Shown here: positions 9,939 through 20,614 of the stretch, one piece after another | Layout: every line of letters starts with the position of its first letter | How positions within the stretch are numbered: position 1 is the stretch's first letter | Assembly: GCA_000818945.1 (NCBI GenBank) | Contig: KN805458.1 | Coordinates: 1-64,000 of the forward strand | Length of the DNA: 64,000 nt | Direction: 5' to 3' | DNA from: Schizochytrium sp. CCTCC M209059 | Taxonomy: Eukaryota; Sar; Bigyra; Thraustochytrida; Thraustochytriidae | The notes under the pieces: model-generated | What the model saw: the letters and a program-made list of their open reading frames with translations, nothing else | Databases searched by the model: none | What the model was told of the DNA's origin: nothing | Made by a program: the position numbers and the translations under genes

Positions 9939-12900
9939 ATGCCCGAGCGGAGACACAAGTTCCGCAGACTCAAGGAGCGCGTGGCAAGTACCGATGTGAG
10001 CGTTGCGCGCAAGGTGCTGAGCGAGCACGACCTCGACCTTGACGGGTCCTCGTCCTCGTGGACCCTGGAGGCCCTCGAGACGGCGCGGAGCACCGATTTG
10101 ACCGCTTCCTTCTCCGCCTTCTTCAAAGAAATCGACCCTTACATTCACAGTCTCCCGCTCATTCTGCACAATCTCACCCGCATCCTTGACGCCCTCGAGC
10201 GGACCCTCGGCGCCGGCGACACGAGCCAGGATGCCAAGCTGACACTGCTCAAGCTCGTACCCGTCATCGCCAAGGATGTCCGCGAGGAGCTTCTCCCGCA
10301 CATCGATCGCTTGCTCGACGCCGTCGTTGGTCAAATTGTCGAGGATGACCTTGATCTGTGCGCAGAAGCCTTCCGCGCCCTCGGCGGCCTCCTGACCGAG
10401 CTCGACCTCGACCTCGACTCCCTTCGCGACTACATGGCACAGCTCCTCGGCCACCGCCGCGACTTTGTGCGCAAGTTTGCTGCCGATGCCTTTGCACCCG
10501 TGCTCCGTCGACTGCCTCCAAAACAGCTCGCAAACCAGGTCAAGCGTGTTATTTGCCGGTTTGCCGCCGGTCCAGATGCCCCCTCGCGGTACGAAAAACA
10601 GCAGGAGGAAATTGTCGACGGTGCCGCGCAGCTCATGTTCGCCACCATCCGAAATGTTCAACGAAAACTTCATTCCCGCGCTCCGGAGGTCCTTGACGCT
10701 CTACTCTCGACCCTCTTTACTACCTCTGACGACGAAGTCTTGGCCCAGCGTAACGCTTGCATTAAGCGCACGCTCGACCTCGTGCTTTACTACTCTGACA
10801 AAGAAAGCTGTCTCCCCGTATGGGAGGCCTTCAAGCGCGTCGCCGCCAATGTCGCTGCATCGGCCTCTACTTCCACATCGCTCGAAACAGACGATCAAGC
10901 CGCCACTACGCCAATCAGTGCCGGAAAGAAGAAAACGCCCACCACGTCTGTCAAGAGGAAACGAGCCAAGGGCGTCGACGCTGAGTCTGCAAAGGCAAAG
11001 TCGACTACACCCAAGGGCAAGGCGAAAAAGCCCAAACGCTACGCGCCCGCAAACCTTGCCCGTTTCTGTGGCATCGTCACGGTTGCCATGCGCTTTAAAC
11101 GGTACCGGTGCGCGCACCCAGACGTCGCAGCCGATATCCTGGCTTCTCTTCTCGCCGCCCCAACCAAGTCGCTCTGGGATTTGCGCGATGACGAGCATCG
11201 TGTCGATATCCTCGACGCCATGCTCGACCTTACGCTCGTCATCGGGGATCGCGCCCCAACGGGGTCTGCTGCCCAGCGCATTCTCTTGCAGTACGCCTTC
11301 ATTGCGGACCTACCTCGTCTTGTCGAGACGGCGGTCCGCTTCCCACACGCCGAGAACGCTCTCGAGCGCCTGACGCGCGACCTCGACAACCGCTTCGAGG
11401 CCACCGAGGAGAAAGAGACCATTGTACAGGTTGCAGCCATGGTGGCCAGCCCGGAACGCGATTGGCTCAAGGCCACGCCGAGTGGCATCCTCGTGTACTG
11501 CGCGGAGCATCTCCGCGAAGACCAAGACGCGATTCGGGCGATGCAGCTTGCGGCCCCCGGCAAGGCCAATGATGTCATGGTCAAGGCCCTTGTTGAGTTT
11601 GTAAAGAGCGAAAGCGTTGATCCCGATGCGCGCAACCTCGCCATCGAGTTGCTCGCCCTTAATGCCGACTGGACCCGTAGTCGAGAACCGCGCCGCGATC
11701 TTCTTCAGCACATGCTTGGGAATTTGCACGAGGTCATTGCGGACCCGACCTCCTTGCTCACCTTTTCCAATCTGGTCGAGCTTGAATGCGAGAACCTTAG
11801 CGATACGCAAAAGCAGGCCGTCTTGGACCAGCATCGCGTGCAGCTCATCAATAACCTCGCGCATCCTTCGCACAAGCTGCGCCTCGGCTCGGTCAAGCTC
11901 CTTCGAGACCTCTGGCCGGAGGAGCAGTTTCTCACGCGCCCTGACGACGAGGTCGATGACGATACGCAGCAGCCTCGTTGCGACATTCTTGACAAAATGG
12001 CCAAGCTCGAGGCCATGCCTGTCACCTTTGACAACGAGCGGTCTCGTCAACATGTCATGCTTGACCTCGAGCGCCTCGTTCGCCTTCAAAGAGTCCCGTC
12101 CAGCTTTCACGCGCCCATCGCCTCCTTTTACCTTGGTCAATTCAGCGTCAAGTACAGTCCGCTTTGGAAGTGGGTGTCCAAGGCGATCTTGTCGTTTGCC
12201 GAGGATTCCGACCGCTTCCACAATGTCTTTTGGCCGTACCTGTGGATGCACATTCAGCGTCTTTCGTGCGACCGCGCTGATCAAGAGTTCGAGATCGACT
12301 CGAACCCGGCGTCCAATTTTGGGTCGACCAGCACAATGCAAGTCTTCACGACGACCATGGAGGCATGTGTGCCCATTGCCAGCAAGCTCGAGTCGCACGC
12401 CATTGTGCTCGTGCCGCTCTTCTTTCGCTTCCTTCGAGACGAGTACTACAAGGCCGAGGGCCGCGATGACCTCGATCAGCCCGCGTCAGACGAGGCCGAA
12501 AACGCCTTTTTGGACGCGATGGACTCATCAGACGCCCCGCCCGCTGTCTCGCCGGGGACCTCCCGAGGCCTTACCACCAGCAAGCTCGTCGCCTGGCTCA
12601 GAGTGCTCTCCGCCTTTACAAAGTTCCGCCCGCACCCTCGCACGGACGTGTTGCGCTCTATTTTCGAGCGCCTTTTGCTCAAAATCGATACCCACGTCCA
12701 GGAGCTTTGTCTTCAAGGACTTTGTCACATGCGTCTACCCTGCATTCATGGCCATCAGGAAACCCTGGAGAAGCTCATCAAGGAGGACACCTTTCGCGAC
12801 ACCATTACCATTTTCAAGATTCAGGATATTGATCCGGCTCAGCGTCCGGGTCTCTTGCCCATTTTGTACCGTGTTCTCTTTGCTCGTCTCCTCATCCGTA

Positions 12901-15900
12901 AACGCAGCGTCAACATCAACAGCCGGCGAGCTGCCATTTTTGCCTTCTTTACAGCCATTGACTCGACCGAGGAGATCAAACCGCTCTTTGACATCCTCTT
13001 TCGCGTCTTTCCCAGTATCAAGGCCGGCGTATTCGACGCGTTCGAAGATCCAAAGGTCGCCATGGAGGCGACCAAGGTCGCGGACATTGCGGTCGAGCGT
13101 CTCGCGGGCTTTGTGAACACGCTCAAGCAGGTTGTCAATCAGCTTGGCCATCTTTGCTTGCCATTCTTTGATAACATTCTCTGTGTTATCTTTGCAATCA
13201 TGCAATTTGCCCAAGACACCGACAATAATCGTGTCAAGGATTTGCGCTCCGCGGCCATGAAGCGTCTCACACAACTCTTTCGTGCCTTTCCGAATCACGA
13301 ATTTGGAAAGCATTGGGCGCCCATCTTCGGTTCGCTCATGGAGCCGACCATTACGCTCTTTCCGTCGACCATGCTCAATGCAACCTCGCCTCCCAACGCG
13401 CTGATGATGATGGATGCCATTACGAGTGGGGCCAACGGGACCATCTCGACCACGCACATTGATTGGGCTTTGCGTCTCGCTGCCCCGGATTTTGTCCCGC
13501 AGACAATTCGCTGTCTTTCTGCTGGTGTTGCAGACAACCGTGGACCTGAGAAGCCTGTACTTTACATGGTGTATGACGTTCTTGACCGTCTCGTCGTCTA
13601 CCCTGATCTTGTGCGCCCCCACATTTCTCTTCTCCTCGACACGCTCCACGTGCGTCTCGAGCGCCGTTACCTCTCTCTCAGGGCGCTGCAGATTCTTACA
13701 AAGGTCGCAGGCCTCGTCGACGACAGCCACAAGAATCAATGCACCAAACTCGTCGATCTCTTGTCTAATTTCCTTCACTTTGCTTCGGCGTCACGAACCT
13801 GGGACAAGTCTGTATTTGACGATGTCAATGGACCAGATAAAGCTGAGGGCGGTAAACCTTCAAAGTCTGGGTCCAAAAAGAAGCTGATAAAGGATGGTGA
13901 TGATGACGGCAGTGTTGAAGACGACGAAGATGCCGAAGATGGCAAGAGTGACGACGAGGACGACGCGAGCGAGGACGATGTGAAGGACAAGGAAGACGAC
14001 GACGACGACGACAACGACGACAAAAAGGATGAAGAAGAAGGAGAAGACAGCGAGACCGAAGAAGGTGTCAACGAACCTTTGACGTCAACCTCGGCGCCGA
14101 CACACATTGTCCCAATTCACGTCGGTCGGGTTCGTCCGCGCGAACAAATCACCCACGATGCCCGTGCGCCGCTTTTGACGACCATTACGGACCTCTTGCG
14201 CATCGCGCCAGCCGGAAACTACGCGGAAAAACTTGCCCCTCTCTTTGGTGTTATGAACATCGATCCTCTGTACGACATCGAGACGCGTCGACAGCTGGTT
14301 CAAGCCTTTAGCATACTCAAGGGGCCGGCTCAACTGGTGGCGCTCAACGCCTGGGAAGGCAAGCGAGTCAACTTGCACGACTTTGATGCCCGTCTCACTG
14401 CATACGAAAGTCTTGTGGAGATGGAGGAGCTGCATCCGGCCGTGATCCATCACGCCCTTTTCGACCTGATCGAGACCGAGTACCCGTTGCGGAGCGCTGC
14501 ATCGAACTACTTGATCAAGGTCGTATTGACCAAGTGCAGCGACGCGGTGCTGGACGAAGTGGTGCTGCCCGCGTTACGCGCAAGTCTCAAGTTGCCGCAT
14601 CCTCTGCCGCGCAAATCTGTGGTGCACGTGTTGGGACAAGCAATTACCTTGCGCAAAACTCCATACCAGGATATGCGCGCGCTCATGCACGCCGACGACC
14701 TGGAAAACGACTTTTTTCACGGCATCGTACACGTGCAAACGCATCGCCAGGCGCTTGCGCTCAAAAGTCTTCGCGAGGCGCTACAGGAAAAGCGTGTCGA
14801 GCTCTCCGAAGCCAGTCTTCTCGATGTGGTGCTGCCACTCGTCCTTCACATTATCCTGGAGAGCACGCCTGCCAAGTACGATACGATGGGAAAGGAGGAT
14901 GTACACATGCTCCAAGAGATGGCACGCCACCTTTCATGGCCGTACTACAGCGGCCTCTTGCGACATTTGCTGAACTTGATCAAGCTGTTCCGCACAAGTC
15001 CGGTCCCGATCGAGAAGCGAGCGCTCAACGCCGCGTGCGCCGTGGTCGATGTCTTTCACTTTGATGCAGAGGACGACAAGGTGCGCAACGTTCTCCAATT
15101 TCAAATTCTCCACATGCTCGAGACGCGTCTCACTGAGGGCAATGATATCCGCATTCATGTGGCGGTTGCCATTGTCAAGGTGCTGAATCGGCTTCCGGCA
15201 AAGGTGCGAGCCCTCAATCTCCCGCGTCTTCTTCGCAAGATTTGTGATGTGATGCGCAGCACCAAGCTACCGGCACGTAACGAGGCTCGTCAGACGCTTA
15301 TTGCCGTGACCACGGAACTTGGTCCCGACCATCTCGCGACAGTGATTGACACGCTTCGCGACACGCTGAACGAGGGCTACAAACTGCACATTCGCGGCTA
15401 CAGTTTGCATGCGTTGCTTTCTGGCGTGGAGCCCATGCTGCGCGGACGCGTGGACCGTCTCTTGTCCAAGATAATGCCCATTGTGGAGCAGGAGCTCTTT
15501 GGCTCACTTGCGCGGCAAAAGCAAACGGAGAGCGAGTACCAGTCCCGCATTCGTAATCTTGTCGAGGCTCGGGTCTCGAAAGCTCCGGATCTTGTTGAGC
15601 TTTTGGCGCGCAACATTGCTTTTCTCCCGTCGAGATCGATTCACAAGATTTTGAGTCCGTTTCTGGAGCGCATCGACACGAGCACTGACGTCAAGGAGCT
15701 CCGTACTGCGGAAGAAGGCCTTCGTCGCGTTCAATTAGGCATCACGCAAAACGAGGGTGTGGATGTGGCTCAGTTGCTCGTGTACGTCCATCATCTCATT
15801 TCCATGCAAGGAAAGGGCGCTGTGCGTCTTAATGGTGGCAAAGCCCGCTCAGGTCGCAGCAACGATGATGCCTCCAGGAACGCGGAGCTCGACGGCGTGG

Positions 15901-18173
15901 ACGTCGGCGTGGAGGAGGAACGGGATGATAGCGAAGACGAAGACGGCAACGAAGCGGAGGAAAAGGCAGAAAACGATGGTGTCAAGCGAAAGGTGAGCCT
16001 TGCGTCGTGGCTCGTCAACGAAAGCCGCGAGGCGCAGCGAAATGCTCTGGAGACGTCGCGCCCTCGCGCCAAGGGATATGCTGGGATCCACACGATTGAA
16101 GCGGCTCCCAAGATGACCGGTCGCGACCGCTTCGAGAATGTTCGCAGCAGGCAGCCATTGACGGCGACCAAGAGGGCAAATCGGCACATTGTTGTGGACC
16201 ATGCGTTGGATATCCTGCTTGGTGCTTTCCGCGTCAAGCGGCTCACCCGCGACAATGAGAAGCACCGCGGCATGCTCGATCCCTTTGTCGACCTTCTCGA
16301 CGATTTGTGTACGTCAGCGGCTGCGTCACGAACGACCGTGTTGGCGTTGCGCGTGCTGACGCACGCGTTGCCTTGGGAGCTGCCGCGCATGCGTGCCAAG
16401 ATTGGGCGCATCACGCGTCATGTTATGAACCTCTTGCAGCGCATTGGGTTCAGCACGGCCAAGGGCGGCGGCAGCGCTCATTCCGTTGCCGCTGACGTGA
16501 ACTCCACTGCGTCGGATGTGACGCAGGAAGCGATGCGCATGCTTGGTCTCACGCTGCGCACGTGCGAGTACTATGAGATGCCGGAGGACCACCTCAAGTT
16601 GCTCATTCTGCTTGCTCAGCATAACATGGGTGTGACGCAGCGGCAGCAAACAACGTTGAACCTTTTGCGAGCTATTGTTGATCGCCGCCTGGTCGTCCCT
16701 GAGGTGTACGACCTGATGAAGACCTTGGCGGAAATGGTGTTCACTGCCGAGAACGCGTCTGTTCGTCACGTGAGCACGCGTATTCTTGTAGGCTTTTTCG
16801 TCTATTACCCATTGAGCAACAAGCGTTTGCGACAGCACCTCGACCTTTTGGTGGCCAACTTGGACTTTGAGCTCGAGGCAGGCCGGCAGTCGGGCCTCGA
16901 GATGCTGCGTGCTATTTTGGCCAAGTTTCCGCACGAAGTTCTGGATGAGATCGCCTCGTTCCTCTTTCTCTCGCTTGTGCAGCGTCTTGTCAACGAAGAC
17001 TCGAGCGCGTGTCGTGCACTCGTGGCCGAGGTACTTAAGCGCCTCTTCAACAAGGTGTCTGGGCAGCCGGCGTCGACGCTCCTGGACCTCGTGGAGACGT
17101 GGTTGACTCAGGATGGCGAGCTTTTGCTCAAGCGTGCTGCTACGCAGCTCGTGGGCATCGTCGCTGAGACGGAGGTGGGTCGATCAATGGCTCGCAAACG
17201 TGCCGAGGAGCTCTTTGAGACGCTCGTGGCTATCCTCGACAACGAACGGGCCACCGCGGACGCCAAGGGTGGCTGGCGCGAGGCCTTTGCCGATGCTGCC
17301 GAGGAGGATGAAGACCATTGGCTCACGACATACTATGCGCTCATGTCTTTGCAAAAGCTCTGTGCGAGCGTGCGCGCCCTGGGCGAGGCCAAGGCCATTG
17401 GTCTGTATGAGAACGGTCTTCTTGGGGCCCTTGTGGAGCACCACCCGCATCGCTGGGTCAAGCTTGCGGCGCTGCGGATGCTGGGTCAGGTTCTCGATAC
17501 GGATTCGGACAAGGCCCAATCGCGCACGATGGACGAGGTGTTTACGCTTGCGCAGGCGCAGGTAAAGGTCGTCAATGACGAGTCGCTCGAGACGCAGATG
17601 GCCGAGCAACTGACCAAGAACCTCGTCTGGGCCTTTACCTTTTTCACGACGCGTGCGCTTGCAGAAAGTGAGGATGAGGATAACAAATCGGCGGATGCCT
17701 TTGAGAAGCTCACGTGGTTGGTCCGTCGTCTGTCGTTTACGGCACGGTACAAGGGCGGTAGCGACGACCATGGCCGGGCAGATTTACGACAGCTTGTGGC
17801 CTTTCGACTGTTTGCCATGGCGGCAACGCAGCTTGGCGAAAAGCTCGAGCCCTTGCTTGTACCAATGCTGCAGCCTCTGGTGCGCGTGAGCGAACAGCCT
17901 GCCAAGCACGGCCAGACGTACGAGGCGCCGCAGCTCGCGCGGGATGTTCTCGAGTTGCTTGAGCAGATTATGGGTGCGCAGACGTATCTGCGTGCGTTTA
18001 CGAGCGTGCAAACGAGCATCGAGACGACACGGCGTGACCGCAAGAGTGCGCGTGCCGCCGAGCGCGTGCAGGACCCGATCAGCTTCCAGCGGAAGCGCCA
18101 GCAAAAGTCGAAGGCGTCCCGGGAGTCGAAGAAGCGCAAGATTTCCGCGATGCGAAAGCGCCAGGGTCGCTGA
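9939..18173 (+). CDS. UTP20: U3 snoRNA-associated protein 20 (UTP20), SSU processome HEAT-repeat scaffold
   Basis: Predicted 2,744 aa in one exon; human UTP20 is 2,785 aa. The N-terminus has the typical basic start (MPERRHKFRRLKERV) followed by the FFKEIDPYIHSLPLILHN block, and alpha-solenoid (HEAT-like) helices run throughout. There is a Lys-rich linker at about 321-368, a strongly acidic insertion at about 1307-1385, a second Asp/Glu-rich stretch at about 1981-2018, and a very basic C-terminal tail (SKKRKISAMRKRQGR) as in other UTP20 proteins. UTP20 is a scaffold of the nucleolar 90S pre-ribosome, needed for 18S rRNA processing. The ATG at 9939 has a good context (AAG before ATG). No frameshift was seen in 8.2 kb. 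Family assignment is by length, termini and repeat architecture. Confidence 0.9.
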   Translation: MPERRHKFRRLKERVASTDVSVARKVLSEHDLDLDGSSSSWTLEALETARSTDLTASFSAFFKEIDPYIHSLPLILHNLTRILDALERTLGAGDTSQDAKLTLLKLVPVIAKDVREELLPHIDRLLDAVVGQIVEDDLDLCAEAFRALGGLLTELDLDLDSLRDYMAQLLGHRRDFVRKFAADAFAPVLRRLPPKQLANQVKRVICRFAAGPDAPSRYEKQQEEIVDGAAQLMFATIRNVQRKLHSRAPEVLDALLSTLFTTSDDEVLAQRNACIKRTLDLVLYYSDKESCLPVWEAFKRVAANVAASASTSTSLETDDQAATTPISAGKKKTPTTSVKRKRAKGVDAESAKAKSTTPKGKAKKPKRYAPANLARFCGIVTVAMRFKRYRCAHPDVAADILASLLAAPTKSLWDLRDDEHRVDILDAMLDLTLVIGDRAPTGSAAQRILLQYAFIADLPRLVETAVRFPHAENALERLTRDLDNRFEATEEKETIVQVAAMVASPERDWLKATPSGILVYCAEHLREDQDAIRAMQLAAPGKANDVMVKALVEFVKSESVDPDARNLAIELLALNADWTRSREPRRDLLQHMLGNLHEVIADPTSLLTFSNLVELECENLSDTQKQAVLDQHRVQLINNLAHPSHKLRLGSVKLLRDLWPEEQFLTRPDDEVDDDTQQPRCDILDKMAKLEAMPVTFDNERSRQHVMLDLERLVRLQRVPSSFHAPIASFYLGQFSVKYSPLWKWVSKAILSFAEDSDRFHNVFWPYLWMHIQRLSCDRADQEFEIDSNPASNFGSTSTMQVFTTTMEACVPIASKLESHAIVLVPLFFRFLRDEYYKAEGRDDLDQPASDEAENAFLDAMDSSDAPPAVSPGTSRGLTTSKLVAWLRVLSAFTKFRPHPRTDVLRSIFERLLLKIDTHVQELCLQGLCHMRLPCIHGHQETLEKLIKEDTFRDTITIFKIQDIDPAQRPGLLPILYRVLFARLLIRKRSVNINSRRAAIFAFFTAIDSTEEIKPLFDILFRVFPSIKAGVFDAFEDPKVAMEATKVADIAVERLAGFVNTLKQVVNQLGHLCLPFFDNILCVIFAIMQFAQDTDNNRVKDLRSAAMKRLTQLFRAFPNHEFGKHWAPIFGSLMEPTITLFPSTMLNATSPPNALMMMDAITSGANGTISTTHIDWALRLAAPDFVPQTIRCLSAGVADNRGPEKPVLYMVYDVLDRLVVYPDLVRPHISLLLDTLHVRLERRYLSLRALQILTKVAGLVDDSHKNQCTKLVDLLSNFLHFASASRTWDKSVFDDVNGPDKAEGGKPSKSGSKKKLIKDGDDDGSVEDDEDAEDGKSDDEDDASEDDVKDKEDDDDDDNDDKKDEEEGEDSETEEGVNEPLTSTSAPTHIVPIHVGRVRPREQITHDARAPLLTTITDLLRIAPAGNYAEKLAPLFGVMNIDPLYDIETRRQLVQAFSILKGPAQLVALNAWEGKRVNLHDFDARLTAYESLVEMEELHPAVIHHALFDLIETEYPLRSAASNYLIKVVLTKCSDAVLDEVVLPALRASLKLPHPLPRKSVVHVLGQAITLRKTPYQDMRALMHADDLENDFFHGIVHVQTHRQALALKSLREALQEKRVELSEASLLDVVLPLVLHIILESTPAKYDTMGKEDVHMLQEMARHLSWPYYSGLLRHLLNLIKLFRTSPVPIEKRALNAACAVVDVFHFDAEDDKVRNVLQFQILHMLETRLTEGNDIRIHVAVAIVKVLNRLPAKVRALNLPRLLRKICDVMRSTKLPARNEARQTLIAVTTELGPDHLATVIDTLRDTLNEGYKLHIRGYSLHALLSGVEPMLRGRVDRLLSKIMPIVEQELFGSLARQKQTESEYQSRIRNLVEARVSKAPDLVELLARNIAFLPSRSIHKILSPFLERIDTSTDVKELRTAEEGLRRVQLGITQNEGVDVAQLLVYVHHLISMQGKGAVRLNGGKARSGRSNDDASRNAELDGVDVGVEEERDDSEDEDGNEAEEKAENDGVKRKVSLASWLVNESREAQRNALETSRPRAKGYAGIHTIEAAPKMTGRDRFENVRSRQPLTATKRANRHIVVDHALDILLGAFRVKRLTRDNEKHRGMLDPFVDLLDDLCTSAAASRTTVLALRVLTHALPWELPRMRAKIGRITRHVMNLLQRIGFSTAKGGGSAHSVAADVNSTASDVTQEAMRMLGLTLRTCEYYEMPEDHLKLLILLAQHNMGVTQRQQTTLNLLRAIVDRRLVVPEVYDLMKTLAEMVFTAENASVRHVSTRILVGFFVYYPLSNKRLRQHLDLLVANLDFELEAGRQSGLEMLRAILAKFPHEVLDEIASFLFLSLVQRLVNEDSSACRALVAEVLKRLFNKVSGQPASTLLDLVETWLTQDGELLLKRAATQLVGIVAETEVGRSMARKRAEELFETLVAILDNERATADAKGGWREAFADAAEEDEDHWLTTYYALMSLQKLCASVRALGEAKAIGLYENGLLGALVEHHPHRWVKLAALRMLGQVLDTDSDKAQSRTMDEVFTLAQAQVKVVNDESLETQMAEQLTKNLVWAFTFFTTRALAESEDEDNKSADAFEKLTWLVRRLSFTARYKGGSDDHGRADLRQLVAFRLFAMAATQLGEKLEPLLVPMLQPLVRVSEQPAKHGQTYEAPQLARDVLELLEQIMGAQTYLRAFTSVQTSIETTRRDRKSARAAERVQDPISFQRKRQQKSKASRESKKRKISAMRKRQGR

Positions 18174-18245
18174 TGAGTTGCATGGGAGGCCCGCCCCGTT
18201 CACCCAACCAACAACTTATTGTCCGTCTGGTCTCTCTTACCTCGA

Positions 18246-18275
18246 TTGCTTGCTTGCTTGCTTGCTTGCTTGCTT
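18246..18275. repeat. Tetranucleotide repeat TGCT
   Basis: About seven TGCT units in the 3' flank of UTP20, about 75 bp after the stop, so probably within its 3' UTR. Confidence 0.9.
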
Positions 18276-18898
18276 TCACTTTGCCTTTCCTCTGTGTGTG
18301 GTATGGAATACTATCAATAACTTTAAGACCATTTTTTTGAGGATCCTGTGGGTCGGTTACGAACGATGATGACGCGCTTTTGTGCAGCGACGCATACGTA
18401 TGTCTTGTGTTGTGTCTTCGTGCGCAACGCAAAAACATAGTTCAGGAGAAAATAAAAGTCACCTCGTTCTATTCTACTGGACTCGCCCAGAACGTTCTCT
18501 TTCCAAACGAGCCAAGCGTAGGTCGACGACAACGACGCCGCCGACGACGCCGCCGCCGACGACGGCAAGGACCCGCTGCTTTTATTCCGAGATCAAGGTG
18601 CCCGTGATCGAGAGGCGACATACGAGCGAGCGAGCGAGCGAGCGAGCGAGATGTCTCGAGCCAAGTTCTCCGCGCAGGCGGCCAGGTCGATCGAAGGACT
18701 CGGACCTGCGGTATCTTCGTGTTCCCCTCCCTCGAACGTGGGCCGCGCGGGACCTGCGAACGCGGCTCAGCTTGTCGGTAGCGATGGAGTTCTCCGGCAT
18801 GGCGAATAGGCGGGGCGGGACACGCTGGCCGCAGGATTCCCCAGGCTCGGGCGTCTCTGCGACTGCGTGCGTCGTGCAGGCCAAGATCGTTTCATGTC

Positions 18899-19458
18899 TT
18901 GTTTGTTTGTTTGTTTGTTTGTTTGTTTGTTTGTTTGTTTGTTTGTTTGTTTGTTTGTTTGTTTGTTTGTTTGTTTGTTTGTTTGTTTGTTTGTTTGTTT
19001 GTTTGTTTGTTTGTTTGTTTGTTTGTTTGTTTGTTTGTTTGTTTGTTTGTTTGTTTGTTTGTTTGTTTGTTTGTTTGTTTGTTTGTTTGTTTGTTTGTTT
19101 GTTTGTTTGTTTGTTTGTTTGTTTGTTTGTTTGTTTGTTTGTTTGTTTGTTTGTTTGTTTGTTTGTTTGTTTGTTTGTTTGTTTGTTTGTTTGTTTGTTT
19201 GTTTGTTTGTTTGTTTGTTTGTTTGTTTGTTTGTTTGTTTGTTTGTTTGTTTGTTTGTTTGTTTGTTTGTTTGTTTGTTTGTTTGTTTGTTTGTTTGTTT
19301 GTTTGTTTGTTTGTTTGTTTGTTTGTTTGTTTGTTTGTTTGTTTGTTTGTTTGTTTGTTTGTTTGTTTGTTTGTTTGTTTGTTTGTTTGTTTGTTTGTTT
19401 GTTTGTTTGTTTGTTTGTTTGTTTGTTTGTTTGTTTGTTTGTTTGTTTGTTTGTTTGT
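18899..19458. repeat. Long perfect tetranucleotide tract TTTG (about 140 units)
   Basis: 560 bp of uninterrupted TTTG repeat. Because the unit is four bases, all three plus frames read the same Val-Cys-Leu-Phe cycle and the minus frames read Lys-Gln-Thr-Asn, which produces false open frames. No point interruptions were seen, so the tract is young, actively homogenised, or collapsed in assembly. Confidence 0.97.
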
Positions 19459-20078
19459 CTGATGGATGGAAGGGGGAGGGGGCAGGATTTCATGTGGTCA
19501 TAGTGAACATGGTGATGGTGATCATGATGATCATCGTCATGGTTTTCTTCTCCGGCTTCTTCCTCTTCTTCTGCGGGGTTTTCTTCTTGCATGGGGTGTA
19601 CGTGCGCGTGAAGATGAGTGGGGAAAAGGAGAACGAGAAGCTCGCGCCGGGCGGGATCGTGCACGAGACGACGACGCACGCCGCTTCTGCAATCTCGTTC
19701 ATGCTCCATCATCATCATCATCATCATCCGAGCCTGCGGAGAGCACTTGTTATAAAGTGCCTTCGCCAGGCCCTCCGCGGTGCACCGACCTCACGCACGC
19801 CCGCCGCTCGATATCGACCTGGCCGGCGCGGCGGTGCGGCGCTCCGCATCTAGCCTGCGCCTGCGAGGGCCTGGCGTCGCTCTCTAGGGAAAAAAGCAGA
19901 GCAGGCCCCGCGCGAATTGCCAGTTGCTGCTACGCTTCTCCCGCGTACGCCCCGCTGTAACGGCCCGCGCGCAAGTTTGCACGCCGCCAGCCAACCTCCT
20001 GCGGCCGCGCCCCGGCGTCCTGCGCGCAGCCACCGCCGCCGCCGCCGCAGCCGTCGCCGCCGCAGCCGCGCAGCCGCG

Positions 20079-20112
20079 CAGGCCAGGCCAGGCCAGGCCA
20101 GGCCAGGCCAGG
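20079..20112. repeat. Pentanucleotide repeat GGCCA
   Basis: Six to seven units of GGCCA just before the assembly gap. Confidence 0.9.
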
Positions 20113-20214
20113 CGGAGGGGGAGGGGCCTCGCGCGAGGGTGCGCGAGGCGCTGCGCTGCACGTGCCGCGCATCACCGCACGGCAGGCAAGATGCGCATCT
20201 AGCGGGGGGGGGTT

Positions 20215-20381
20215 NNNNNNNNNNNNNNNNNNNNNNNNNNNNNNNNNNNNNNNNNNNNNNNNNNNNNNNNNNNNNNNNNNNNNNNNNNNNNNNNNNNNNN
20301 NNNNNNNNNNNNNNNNNNNNNNNNNNNNNNNNNNNNNNNNNNNNNNNNNNNNNNNNNNNNNNNNNNNNNNNNNNNNNNNNN
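20215..20381. other. Assembly gap (167 N)
   Basis: A run of N flanked by a poly-G stretch on the left and GGGGC/AGGGC repeats on the right. Its true length and content are unknown; the flanks suggest a G-rich repeat that blocked sequencing or assembly. Confidence 0.99.
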
Positions 20382-20554
20382 AGGGGGGCGGGGCGGGGCA
20401 GGGCAGGGCAGAGACGCGCGGAGGCGCGCGCCCGCGGAGGCCCGCGCGCGAGCGGCGCGTCTGCCGCGCGAGCTGCGCGAGGAGAGCGAGGCGAGCGAGA
20501 TTGGGTTTGAAATTCGTCGAAGAGCGCGCAGACGCAACTCGACACGACCCGCAA

Positions 20555-20614
20555 GAACGCGACGCGCGAGCACGCGACGCGCGAGAACGCGACGCGCGAG
20601 GACGCGACGCGCGA
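20555..20614. repeat. 15-bp tandem repeat, four units
   Basis: Four consecutive copies of a 15-bp unit (GRACGCGACGCGCGA, with one or two variable positions near the unit start). It lies about 640 bp upstream of the kinase-phosphatase ATG, in the very GC-rich leader. Confidence 0.85.

Noticed and set aside
11310..12398. 362-aa frame antisense to UTP20, and similar antisense frames in other genes
   Set aside because: Shadow frames are expected opposite GC-rich coding sequence; the plus-strand UTP20 frame explains the region.
18382..19853. Long Cys-Leu-Phe-Val and Thr-Asn-Lys-Gln open frames on both strands
   Set aside because: They are translations of the TTTG tetranucleotide tract in every frame, with no domain outside the repeat.
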